NCBI RefSeq assembly: GCF_000019225.1
Contig: NC_010995.1
Span: forward strand, 1,248,501 to 1,312,500
Reading direction: 5' to 3'
From: Cellvibrio japonicus Ueda107
GTDB taxonomy: Bacteria; Pseudomonadota; Gammaproteobacteria; Pseudomonadales; Cellvibrionaceae
DNA: 64,000 nt
Shown here: positions 9,749 to 17,899 of the stretch, in pieces
How positions within the stretch are numbered: the stretch's first letter is position 1
Layout of the letters: each line of letters opens with the position of its first letter
The notes under the pieces: generated by a model
Database searches by the model: none
Seen by the model: the letters and a program-made list of their open reading frames with translations, nothing else
Told to the model about the DNA's origin: nothing
Program-made: the position numbers and the translations under genes

Positions 9749-10351
9749 ATGGGCGTATTAGTAGGCAAAAAAGCACCGGACTTTACCGCTGCTGCGGTAT
9801 TGGCAAGTGGTGAGATCGTTGACGGTTTCAACTTTGCGGCTGCCACCAAAGGCAAAAAAGCAGTTGTGTTCTTCTATCCACTGGACTTCACCTTTGTGTG
9901 CCCCTCCGAGCTGCTGGCGTTTGACCACCGCGTGGAAGAGTTCAAAAAGCGCAATGTAGAGGTGATTGGTGTGTCTATTGACTCCCAATTTACCCACAAT
10001 GCATGGCGTAACACTCCGGTGAACGAAGGCGGTATCGGCCCGGTGAAATACACCCTGGTTGCCGATGTGAAGCACGAAATTGCCAAGGCTTACGATGTAG
10101 AATCGGCTGATGGCGTTGCCTTCCGCGGTACTTTCATCATCGATGAGCAGGGCGTTGTGCGCTCACAAATCGTTAACGACCTGCCAATTGGCCGCAACAT
10201 CGACGAAACCATCCGCACGGTTGATGCGTTGATTTTCCACCAGGAGCACGGCGAAGTATGCCCCGCCGGTTGGAAAGACGGTGACAAGGGTATGGATGCC
10301 TCTCCCGCCGGAGTTGCCAAGTACCTGGCTGAAAACGCTGACAAGCTCTAA
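9749..10351 (+). CDS. 2-Cys peroxiredoxin (AhpC/TSA family)
   Basis: Thiol peroxidase that reduces hydrogen peroxide and organic or peroxynitrous peroxides. The 200-aa product has peroxidatic Cys51 in DFTFVCPSE and resolving Cys171 in GEVCPAGW, so it is a typical 2-Cys enzyme. The GGIGP and C-terminal YL stretches resemble the oxidation-sensitive class. The start follows AATAGGAG. No ahpF or thioredoxin reductase gene adjoins it, so the electron donor is probably thioredoxin. It is monocistronic, ending in a strong terminator. An OxyR-like dyad upstream suggests peroxide induction, and the bfr/bfd pair next door fits a shared iron and oxidant defence. Confidence 0.95.
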   Translation: MGVLVGKKAPDFTAAAVLASGEIVDGFNFAAATKGKKAVVFFYPLDFTFVCPSELLAFDHRVEEFKKRNVEVIGVSIDSQFTHNAWRNTPVNEGGIGPVKYTLVADVKHEIAKAYDVESADGVAFRGTFIIDEQGVVRSQIVNDLPIGRNIDETIRTVDALIFHQEHGEVCPAGWKDGDKGMDASPAGVAKYLAENADKL

Positions 10352-10404
10352 GCAGCGTTACCAGTAAAATCGGTAACGGTTTTACTTTTGGCGTCAAGTC
10401 TTGT

Positions 10405-10434
10405 AAAAAGCCCGACACTTTTGTCGGGCTTTTT
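10405..10434 (+). terminator. Terminator after the peroxiredoxin gene
   Basis: A GC-rich hairpin (AGCCCGACA and TGTCGGGCT) with an A-run before and a T-run after, 50 bp beyond the stop codon. Confidence 0.85.
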
Positions 10435-10454
10435 CGTTAATGGCGGCGTGATTT

Positions 10455-11140
10455 ATGGCAGAGACTACACGGAAAATTAATCTTGATCCCAGTGGCTAAA
10501 CTACCTGCAAGCAGAGTTTGAGCAACCTTATATGCAGCAACTGCGGGCATTTCTGGTGGCCGAAAAACAGATGGGAAAGGTTATTTATCCCGCCTCAAAA
10601 AATATCTTTAACGCGTTTAACAGTACTCCGCTGGATAACGTCAAGGTCGTTATCCTCGGGCAGGATCCCTACCATGGTCCAAACCAGGCCCACGGTTTGT
10701 GCTTTTCGGTACAGCCGGGGATTCCTGCGCCACCATCATTGCTAAATATGTTTAAAGAGCTTGAACGGGACTTGGGGATACCGGCACCCAATCATGGTTG
10801 TTTACAGTCCTGGGCGAATCAGGGCGTGCTGCTGCTAAATGCCACCCTTACCGTTGAACAGGCTCGGGCAGGTTCCCACCAGGGTAGGGGGTGGGAGGAG
10901 TTCACAGATCGAGCCATTCAACTGGTTAACCAGCAATGTAATCAGGTGGTATTCCTGCTTTGGGGCAGTTATGCCCAGAAAAAAGGTGCTTTTATTGACA
11001 GGAACAGGCATCTGATCCTAAAGGCTCCTCATCCATCTCCGCTTTCCGCACACCGGGGGTTTATCGGTTGCGGTCATTTCTCCGCTGCGAATCGCTACTT
11101 GCTGGATCACGGCAAAGCAGCGATTGATTGGCGCCTCTAA
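10455..11140 (+). pseudogene. ung: Uracil-DNA glycosylase with a one-base frameshift near the N-terminus
   Basis: Family-1 uracil-DNA glycosylase, which removes uracil from DNA in base excision repair. The body is intact from ATG 10532 (202 aa), with the catalytic GQDPYHGP loop and HPSPLSAHRG. The usual N-terminal helix is encoded upstream in two frames: ATG 10455 gives MAETTRKINLDPS, then at about 10493 the frame must shift to give WLNYLQAEFEQPYM, which matches the Ung N-terminus. Adding one T (AGTTGG for AGTGG) restores a 228-aa protein, close to the 229 aa of E. coli Ung. As written, only an N-truncated protein could be made, and no good ribosome site precedes 10532. It may be an authentic lesion or a base-calling error. 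Confidence 0.85.
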
Positions 11141-11153
11141 TCACAAAATAGCC

Positions 11154-11192
11154 CCTTCTTATGATCAAATAGTCATTGTGATCATAAGAAGG
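11154..11192. repeat. Perfect 14-bp inverted repeat downstream of ung
   Basis: The arms CCTTCTTATGATCA and TGATCATAAGAAGG surround an 11-nt loop. No T-run follows on either strand, so it is not a standard terminator. It lies between the ung stop and the TonB-receptor promoter. Confidence 0.6.
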
Positions 11193-11238
11193 TGTCAAAA
11201 ATAGTACAGAAATCACTGTGAAACCGTTTTCTGTACGA

Positions 11239-11267
11239 TTGACAGCGCTGTCACATGGTAGTAATTT
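11239..11267 (+). promoter_or_regulatory. LacI-type operator overlapping the TonB-receptor promoter
   Basis: A perfect 14-bp palindrome, TGACAGCGCTGTCA (11240-11253), overlaps a consensus -35 TTGACA; 17 bp later a weak -10 TAATTT is present. The palindrome agrees with the core of NagR-type LacI-family sites reported in Shewanella and Xanthomonas (TGACARCGYTGTCA). The same 14-mer recurs at 16239-16252 and a near copy at 27868-27881. Its position on the -35 predicts repression. About 190 nt of leader follow, including a hairpin at 11351-11377 that has no T-run. Confidence 0.6.
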
Positions 11268-11460
11268 TAGCCGCATATGGCGTCAGCGACCGCCCAAAAT
11301 GGCTGCACGCCTGTTTGTGGGGCATAGCGATAAGAACCCCTCGCAACAGAATTCGCTCTCTCCCATATGGGGAGCGAAGTGGCCTGGCTTTCGTTATCTC
11401 AAATGAAGCCCGGCATAAGTACCGGAAAATAAACCCTGACGATGATTAAAGGAGAGCTCC

Positions 11461-14400
11461 ATGTACAAAGCGATAACTTTTAAGAAGAAGTTGCTGGCAA
11501 CGGCCGTTGCCTCTGTAGCTATTTCTGGTGTTAGCAGTATTGCTTATGCACAAAGTAATGCGGTTGAAGAAGTTGTAGTAACGGGTATCAAGAGCTCGCT
11601 GGAGCGTTCTGTTGATATCAAGCGCACTTCGAGCCAAATTGTTGAAGCAATTACTGCTGATGATATCGGCAAAATGCCTGATCAAAACGTTGCCGATTCG
11701 TTGCAGCGTGTTCCCGGCGTGCAAATTGACCGCGCTGGTGGCGAAGGCACCAAAGTGCGTATTCGTGGCCTGGGTAATAACCTGACCCTGTTAAATGGTG
11801 AGGCCTTTGTTAGCGGTATGGAGTACTACCAGGCGGGTGAAGGCCGTACCGAGTTTGATGGCTCTCTTGAAGGCGTACCCTCTGAATTGCTGGGTGGCGT
11901 AGAAGTCATCAAAACTGCCCGCGCTTCGGATATCGAAGGTGCAGTAGGTGGTATCGTTAACCTCAAAACCCGCAGTCCTCTGACATTAAAAGAGCCTGTT
12001 ATTGCGGGTAACATTAAAGCAGACATCGGCGATGTATCGGATGATGCCCAGCCAAGCGCAACCCTGGTGTTGGGAAACAGCTGGGATAATTTTGGTGCCA
12101 TTTTCTCAATCAGTGCTGCCAAAAAGACTGTCCAGGTTGATGAAGCACAGAACCTGAACCGCAACAGTTTCGGCTGGCATGGTACTGACGTAGATCTGAC
12201 TGGTAGTGGCACTGTAGGTGATGATAACCAGTGGTACGTTGTACCAGGCATGCAGTATGAAACTGACAAACAGTTTGAGCGCGAGCGTGTAGGTACCTCT
12301 TTGGCATTGGCCTGGGCGCCAAGTGACAATAGTGAAATCACTCTTGATTGGTTCCACTCATCCCTGGATATCGATGATCGCTCCTATTCAATGAAGTACA
12401 CACTGAATACCGATGGTGGAGCCTTGTTGCAAAACATGCCTTACACCATTGATAGAAATGGTGTTATTACTTCAGGCAGTTTTTCTACTTCAGGTGAGAA
12501 TAACTCCTATCGCGATATTACAGAAATCACTACGGATAACCTCAAGCTTGGTTTCAAAGTTGATGCCAGTGAGCAGTGGAGCTTTGATGGTGCCCTGTCA
12601 TATGCCAGTGCAGATCTGAAAAAAGATGCAGCGTTTGCCGATGCTCGCTACCAGCCCTATAGTGTGCGCCGCTTGGTCGATGACGCATGGGAAGGTTCTG
12701 CGCCTAATATCAGTTCGACTGTTGGTCAGGGTGATCGTTACATCAGCATTAGCCAGGGCTCATCTGGCACGCCAAATTGGTCTTTGAGCCCCAATGCCTA
12801 TGCTGCATTACAGGATCCGGAGAGCTTTCTCTATAAGTCTAATTGGGCTTATGGCGACCGCTCTACCAACGACTCTTTTGCTCTGGCTTTAAATGCTACC
12901 TACAACATTGAGTTTGGTGATGTAAAAAATATCAAGTTTGGTATTCGCCAATCCAACAATGAAGTGGATTTTGTTGAAGGGCATTATCAGGTTGACCTGA
13001 GCTGTTCTAATCCTTATGACCCCTCCTCTGGAACATTGGCCACAGATGGCAGTGTCCAAGGGGTAGGTGCTTGTATTCCGGATGGCCATAATCTGGGAGA
13101 TGTTGATGGTGATGGCATCTCTGATAATCAGTTGTGGGGGCCAACTACTCGTTATGTTGATGCCAATATTGACAACCCCCTTTATGGGTCATTGACTTCT
13201 AATGGTAGTGATTTAGGGTTTTTGCTTACGGGGATAAATGCTAGTCGCTGGGATGGTACTTCACCAGGCATTATTCCTTGGCATACTTTTGTCGATAATC
13301 CCACTACGGGTGCTGTTGGTAAGCCTGGTTACTATGTGCGTTTAAATGATTTCTTCCCCTCTGGCGGCGCAATTTCATCGGGCTTGTTTGTTGATCCTTC
13401 TAAGATGAGCAATCCGGCTGCCTGGTTGTCGAGTATGGCGGCGGGCGCACCAACCCGATGGTATGAAGACAAGGTCCAATCATGGAATGTTGATCGCGAT
13501 GTAACGGCTATATATACCGAAGCAAACCTGGAAGGTGATACCGTTCCCTATACCCTGAATGTGGGGGTGCGTGTTGTGCGTACGGAAACCACGACTACCG
13601 GTGGACAGACTACACCTGATGATATTTATTCAGGTACTGACTCCTGGAATGGTCCGGTTTTGGTGCAGGGAACCTTCTCGGTCAAGAAAACCTATACCGA
13701 TATCCTGCCCAGCCTGAACTTCAGCCTCGATACCGCGGATAATCAAAAAGTACGTTTCGCTATGGCGCGTGTGATGTCCCAGCCGAACGCTCAGGATCTT
13801 GGTCATGGCGCTAACTATAACTTTACGCGTAATGATGCGCGTGGTGGTTATGAATTCGTAAACGGTACCGTGGGCAACCCTCGTTTGGATCCTTTCCGTG
13901 CTACCCAAGCAGATTTGTCTTATGAGGTATACCTTGATAGCTTGAGCTATTTGTCTGTAGGTACCTTCATTAAAGCGGTTGACTCCTTCCCGGCAGGTAT
14001 TTCCACACCAACGGAAGTTGCTGACTCTACCAATGAAGGCTCAACTGTCGGTCAGGTGAACAGCACCATCAATGGTTCTGGCGGTATTGTGAAGGGCTTT
14101 GAAATTGCCTACCAAATGGGCTTTGATAATGGCTTAGGCTTTGCTGTCAACTACACCTACTCTGATTCAAAAACAGATCTTGAGTCAGAAACCAACAAGG
14201 CTCTCCCATTACCGGGCGTTTCAGAAAACACCTTCAACATTGTGGGTTTCTATGAAATGGATCGTATCCAGGCCCGTATCGCGTACACATGGCGCGATGA
14301 GTATTTGTCGCCAGATTACACATTGGAGCAAATCGCAGGTGTGGACGCAGCGGATGGGACAGTGTTGAAACCAATATCCCAATTTGCCAGTTTCTATGAT

Positions 14401-14580
14401 GCCTATGGTCAGCTAGACCTGTCGTTGAGCTATGATGTAACGGAAAACTTTGCCTTGACGGCGGAAGGTATTAACCTGACCTCGGAAGAGCAAAGACGTT
14501 ATATTGAGTACACTAACTTCTTCCGTAGCAATACTGCTGCTGAGCGTCGTTTTGTACTGGGTGCCAAATACAAGTTCTAA
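11461..14580 (+). CDS. TonB-dependent receptor, Xanthomonas/Caulobacter carbohydrate type
   Basis: A 1039-aa outer-membrane importer. A signal peptide ends at AYA about residue 30, followed by a TonB-box-like EEVVVTG, the plug (VADSLQRVPGVQIDR, VRIRGL) and a long beta-barrel ending in FVLGAKYKF with a C-terminal aromatic residue. The size and plug sequence fit the family that takes up oligosaccharides in Xanthomonas, Caulobacter and Cellvibrio. The start follows an AAAGGAGAG site. A tryptophan-halogenase-like gene follows, a pairing common in such loci. The LacI-like operator upstream resembles NagR sites, so an amino sugar or related oligosaccharide is a reasonable but unproven substrate. 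Codon use seems slightly AT-richer than in neighbouring housekeeping genes. Confidence 0.92.
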   Translation: MYKAITFKKKLLATAVASVAISGVSSIAYAQSNAVEEVVVTGIKSSLERSVDIKRTSSQIVEAITADDIGKMPDQNVADSLQRVPGVQIDRAGGEGTKVRIRGLGNNLTLLNGEAFVSGMEYYQAGEGRTEFDGSLEGVPSELLGGVEVIKTARASDIEGAVGGIVNLKTRSPLTLKEPVIAGNIKADIGDVSDDAQPSATLVLGNSWDNFGAIFSISAAKKTVQVDEAQNLNRNSFGWHGTDVDLTGSGTVGDDNQWYVVPGMQYETDKQFERERVGTSLALAWAPSDNSEITLDWFHSSLDIDDRSYSMKYTLNTDGGALLQNMPYTIDRNGVITSGSFSTSGENNSYRDITEITTDNLKLGFKVDASEQWSFDGALSYASADLKKDAAFADARYQPYSVRRLVDDAWEGSAPNISSTVGQGDRYISISQGSSGTPNWSLSPNAYAALQDPESFLYKSNWAYGDRSTNDSFALALNATYNIEFGDVKNIKFGIRQSNNEVDFVEGHYQVDLSCSNPYDPSSGTLATDGSVQGVGACIPDGHNLGDVDGDGISDNQLWGPTTRYVDANIDNPLYGSLTSNGSDLGFLLTGINASRWDGTSPGIIPWHTFVDNPTTGAVGKPGYYVRLNDFFPSGGAISSGLFVDPSKMSNPAAWLSSMAAGAPTRWYEDKVQSWNVDRDVTAIYTEANLEGDTVPYTLNVGVRVVRTETTTTGGQTTPDDIYSGTDSWNGPVLVQGTFSVKKTYTDILPSLNFSLDTADNQKVRFAMARVMSQPNAQDLGHGANYNFTRNDARGGYEFVNGTVGNPRLDPFRATQADLSYEVYLDSLSYLSVGTFIKAVDSFPAGISTPTEVADSTNEGSTVGQVNSTINGSGGIVKGFEIAYQMGFDNGLGFAVNYTYSDSKTDLESETNKALPLPGVSENTFNIVGFYEMDRIQARIAYTWRDEYLSPDYTLEQIAGVDAADGTVLKPISQFASFYDAYGQLDLSLSYDVTENFALTAEGINLTSEEQRRYIEYTNFFRSNTAAERRFVLGAKYKF

Positions 14581-14605
14581 TAAACGTTATTAGAACCTGA
14601 TTGAG

Positions 14606-14637
14606 AAAGGGCAATATGAGAATATTGCCCTTTTTTT
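14606..14637 (+). terminator. Strong terminator between receptor and halogenase genes
   Basis: A stem AAAGGGCAATAT/ATATTGCCCTTT with a 4-nt loop and a T-run. It ends only 28 bp before the halogenase start, so that gene depends on read-through or an unseen promoter inside the hairpin region. Confidence 0.85.
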
Positions 14638-14665
14638 ATTCGATGATATTGGGAGGGAGAAAATA

Positions 14666-16165
14666 ATGAAAAAAATTCTCATATTAGGTGGTGGAACATC
14701 CGGATGGATGGCGGCAGCCTGTTTTGCCAAGGTATTAAGGCCACTGGGTATTGATGTTGTTTTAGTCGAGTCTACAGAGATAGGTACAGTCGGGGTTGGT
14801 GAAGCGACTATTCCATCAATACTGAGTTTTATTCAGCTCCTGGGGATAGACGAGCGCGAATTTATTCAAGCTACACAAGCCAGTTTTAAACTGGGTATTC
14901 ACTTTGTCGATTGGCGCAACCTGGGTGAAGCTTATTGGCATCAATTTGGAACAGTTGGAGCCAATATTGATGGTGTTGAGTTTTATCAGCATTGGCTAAA
15001 AAGCCAGCGGCGTGGAAATGCAGCAGCGTTCACCGATTATGCTCCCGCTGTTGTTATGGCACAGAAAAATAAGTTCTCACGTGTTGGTGATGATCCCAGG
15101 CACACGTTGCATGGAGCCAAATATGCACTGCATTTTGATGCGACATTAGTGGCTGCTTACTTGCGCCGTTATGCGGAAGAGCGAGGGGTAGTCAGAATAG
15201 ATGCCAAGGTGGAGAGCGTTATTTTACGTGATGGTGGCAATGTCAAATCCATTATATTGAATGACGGTTGTGAAATCGATGCTGATTTTTTTATCGATTG
15301 TTCCGGTTTTAAGGGCGTTATTATTGAAAAGGCATTGCAGACGGGTTACGAAGATTGGTCTGCTTATCTGCCTTGTGACAGCGCGGTAGTGGCACAAACG
15401 ACGAACGTCGGAGCACCTGCGCCCTACACACAATCAACCGCGCTTACTAGCGGCTGGCAATGGCGAATTCCACTCCAGCATCGCACCGGTAATGGTTATG
15501 TGTTTTGCAGCAAATATTCTGATCGGGATACAGCAAAGGAATTGTTTTGCCGGAATTTGCAGGGTAGCCTGATTACCGAACCACGGTTTTTAAGTTTTAT
15601 AACGGGCAAGCGTAAAAAATTATGGAACAAAAATTGTGTTGCAGTGGGCTTGGCATCGGGTTTTTTGGAGCCACTGGAATCTACCAGCATTCATTTGGCA
15701 ATGAAGGCTGTGCTCAAGTTTATAGAAATGTTGCCTGCGGGAAACTCCACCCAGGCTACACAAGATGAATACAACCGAGTGATGGATGCCGAGTATTTAA
15801 GTATCCGTGATTTTATTATCTTGCACTATTGCACTACCCAGCGCCGGGATACGGATTTTTGGAAATATTGTGCTGCTATGGCGATTCCGGATACGTTGCA
15901 AAACAAATTGGAATTGTTCCGAGCCCAGGGGCGTTTGTACCGCGATGAGTTCGATCTTTTTACCCGCAATAGCTGGTATGCCGTTCTGGAAGGGATGGGG
16001 GTTCGGCCTGAGGCCCATGATCCATTGGTTGACCTTTCCCATGTGGATGAGGTGGCCAATATGATGAACAGGGCTTTGCGTTTAATGGAGCAAGCAGCAG
16101 ACGGTTTGCCTGATCACCAGCAGTTTATGATGGAGAATTGCAGGGCACCTGATCCATCGAATTAG
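14666..16165 (+). CDS. Tryptophan-halogenase-like FAD-dependent protein
   Basis: A 499-aa protein of the tryptophan halogenase family. It has the FAD-binding GGGTSGWMAA at residues 8-17, the candidate catalytic lysine Lys75 in QASFKLGIHF, and the W-x-W-x-I-P signature (GWQWRIP) near residue 265. These are the halogenase marks, yet homologues beside TonB receptors in carbohydrate loci have no proven substrate and may act on another molecule. The start is well set by GGGAGGGAG five bases upstream. Eight bases of that ribosome site (14653-14660) are perfectly complementary to a CU-rich stretch of the candidate small RNA at 16272-16403. The gene follows the receptor across a terminator. No flavin reductase gene adjoins it. 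Confidence 0.88.
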   Translation: MKKILILGGGTSGWMAAACFAKVLRPLGIDVVLVESTEIGTVGVGEATIPSILSFIQLLGIDEREFIQATQASFKLGIHFVDWRNLGEAYWHQFGTVGANIDGVEFYQHWLKSQRRGNAAAFTDYAPAVVMAQKNKFSRVGDDPRHTLHGAKYALHFDATLVAAYLRRYAEERGVVRIDAKVESVILRDGGNVKSIILNDGCEIDADFFIDCSGFKGVIIEKALQTGYEDWSAYLPCDSAVVAQTTNVGAPAPYTQSTALTSGWQWRIPLQHRTGNGYVFCSKYSDRDTAKELFCRNLQGSLITEPRFLSFITGKRKKLWNKNCVAVGLASGFLEPLESTSIHLAMKAVLKFIEMLPAGNSTQATQDEYNRVMDAEYLSIRDFIILHYCTTQRRDTDFWKYCAAMAIPDTLQNKLELFRAQGRLYRDEFDLFTRNSWYAVLEGMGVRPEAHDPLVDLSHVDEVANMMNRALRLMEQAADGLPDHQQFMMENCRAPDPSN

Positions 16166-16237
16166 CGGTACAAGAATACGTATAAAACACCTGGAAACTG
16201 TATTTTTTGCATTGCCTCTCAATTTTATCAATTTTGT

Positions 16238-16266
16238 TTGACAGCGCTGTCATTTGAGCGTAGATT
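16238..16266 (+). promoter_or_regulatory. Promoter with the second copy of the LacI-type operator
   Basis: The -35 is a perfect TTGACA (16238-16243), the spacer is 17 bp, and the -10 is TAGATT (16261-16266, 4 of 6). The palindrome TGACAGCGCTGTCA (16239-16252) covers the -35 and is identical to that before the receptor gene. No coding gene follows before the terminator at 16372. Confidence 0.6.
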
Positions 16267-16271
16267 AACAC

Positions 16272-16403
16272 GTGTTGATTGAGTGCATCTCTTGATTGGG
16301 TGGCACTTGGTTAGTGTGATTTTTGGTCTCTCACCGTCGATGTCTGGTTGATGCATCGACGTCTCCCTCTTACCTTCCGGGGTTTCTCGGAAGGTTTTTT
16401 TTT
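16272..16403 (+). ncRNA. Candidate small RNA of about 130 nt
   Basis: From the predicted start to a strong terminator there is no plausible reading frame. The RNA would have a stem-loop at 16335-16361 (CGTCGATG/CATCGACG, 11-nt loop), a short unpaired CU-rich linker (TCTCCCTCTT, 16362-16371) and the terminator hairpin. That layout is typical of trans-acting small RNAs. The linker can pair over 8 nt with the halogenase ribosome site. An alternative is that the hairpins are only the 3' end of the halogenase transcript, since that gene has no other terminator. Confidence 0.45.
16372..16403 (+). terminator. Rho-independent terminator ending the candidate small RNA
   Basis: An 8-bp stem ACCTTCCG/CGGAAGGT with an 8-nt loop and nine T residues. 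Confidence 0.9.
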
Positions 16404-16517
16404 GCCAGGAATTTGGCTTATGAGGGGGATAGGCGCCATTTTACAGCCGGGCAGGGTGGTTGACGGGGAGCGATCGCCTTGGATTGTCGGGTTTGGCTAG
16501 GTTATTTGCGTGTCTGC

Positions 16518-16526
16518 TGGCATAAT
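16518..16526 (+). promoter_or_regulatory. Possible serC promoter (extended -10)
   Basis: TGGCATAAT is an extended -10 element about 140 bp before serC; no convincing -35 accompanies it. The rest of the 260 bp between the terminator at 16403 and serC shows no reading frame with a ribosome site. Confidence 0.35.
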
Positions 16527-16663
16527 CGTCGCCCCTGATTTTCCTGAGTTGTCGAGCAGGACGGGTTTTTGGGTTTGTACCGGGCAGATGCCGGCGGGTA
16601 CTTGCCCCGGTCGCCTTGCTGGCCAGCCGCCAGCGGCACGTCTCTGTCATCTAGAGGACTAAC

Positions 16664-17794
16664 ATGCAGCCACAAGTCTCTCCACCGCAAGTGAAACCCC
16701 GCAATCCTAATTTTTCATCTGGCCCCTGTAGCAAGCGTCCGGGTTACAGCCTGGATCAGCTGGATATTTCCACCCTTGGCCGCTCTCACCGCTCCACCAT
16801 TGGCAAGGCTGCGCTGCAGCGCGCCTGCGAAGATACTGCTGCCATTCTGGGTTTACCGGCAGGCTATCGCGTTGGTGTGGTGCCCGGTTCGGATACCGGT
16901 GCTGTGGAAATGGCGATGTGGTCGCTGTTGGGTGCGCGCGGCGTGGATATTCTGCAGTGGGAATCCTTCGGTAAAGGCTGGTTGAGCGACGCCACCAAAG
17001 AATTGAAACTGACGGTTAATGCCCATGAGGCGGACTACGGTTATCTGCCTGACCTGGGCAAGGTTAATTTTGATAACGACGTGATCTTTACCTGGAATGG
17101 CACTACCTCCGGTGTGAAAGTACCCGATGGCAATTGGATTCCGGATGATCGTAAGGGCCTGACGATTTGTGATGCTACCTCGGCGGTGTTTGCTATGGAC
17201 ATGCCCTGGGAAAAACTGGATGTGGTGACTTACAGCTGGCAGAAAGTGCTCGGTGGTGAAGGTGCCCATGGTATGTTGATCCTCAGCCCGCGTGCAGTAG
17301 AGCGCCTGGAAACCTACAAACCCTCCTGGCCAATGCCCAAACTGTTCCGTATGACCAGTGGCGGTAAGTTGCAGGAAGGTATCTTCAAAGGCGATACCAT
17401 CAATACGCCTTCCATGCTGGCAGTGGCTGATTACCTGGATGCGCTTGATTGGGTCAAATCCATCGGTGGCCTGCAAGAGCTTATCGCCCGCTCCAACGCC
17501 AACCTGGCAGTGTTGGAAAAGTTTGTGGCTGAGAATGATTGGATCGACTTCCTCGCCAAGACACCCGAAACCCTGTCCAATACCAGTGTCTGCTTCACCC
17601 TCAAGGCGACTCCGGATCAGGTGAAAGCCATGATCAAATTATTGGATAAAGAAGGTGTGGCCTACGATATCGGGGCCTATCGCGATGCGCCGCCCGGCCT
17701 GCGTATTTGGTGTGGTGCCACAGTGGATGCCAGCGATCTTGAAGCACTTTGTCCCTGGTTGACCTGGGCTTACCAACGAGCTACCGCAGCCTGA
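16664..17794 (+). CDS. serC: Phosphoserine aminotransferase
   Basis: PLP aminotransferase that converts 3-phosphohydroxypyruvate to phosphoserine with glutamate, the second step of serine synthesis. The 376-aa product begins with NPNFSSGPCSKRPGYSLDQL and carries the PLP lysine in TYSWQKVLGGEGAHG. This is the alphaproteobacterial/Methanosarcina subtype, not the E. coli-type SerC, which suggests an old replacement by transfer. An AGAGGA site lies before the ATG. serA follows after a terminator, so the pathway's first two enzymes are adjacent but probably not expressed only as one message. Confidence 0.93.
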   Translation: MQPQVSPPQVKPRNPNFSSGPCSKRPGYSLDQLDISTLGRSHRSTIGKAALQRACEDTAAILGLPAGYRVGVVPGSDTGAVEMAMWSLLGARGVDILQWESFGKGWLSDATKELKLTVNAHEADYGYLPDLGKVNFDNDVIFTWNGTTSGVKVPDGNWIPDDRKGLTICDATSAVFAMDMPWEKLDVVTYSWQKVLGGEGAHGMLILSPRAVERLETYKPSWPMPKLFRMTSGGKLQEGIFKGDTINTPSMLAVADYLDALDWVKSIGGLQELIARSNANLAVLEKFVAENDWIDFLAKTPETLSNTSVCFTLKATPDQVKAMIKLLDKEGVAYDIGAYRDAPPGLRIWCGATVDASDLEALCPWLTWAYQRATAA

Positions 17795-17810
17795 TTAATC
17801 CGGATTCTCG

Positions 17811-17837
17811 AAAGGGCTGTGTTAACACAGCCCTTTT
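17811..17837 (+). terminator. Terminator between serC and serA
   Basis: A stem AAAGGGCTGTG/CACAGCCCTTT with a TTAA loop and a T-run, 17 bp after the serC stop. Confidence 0.85.
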
Positions 17838-17899
17838 TACTTGCAGACAGCTTATAACCCGGCGCGTTGGGGGCCGGGGTTAAACAGAAGGAAAATCCC

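Noticed and set aside
11351..11377. Hairpin in the TonB-receptor leader taken as a terminator
   Set aside because: The arms are bulged and no T-run follows; the receptor gene begins 84 bp later.
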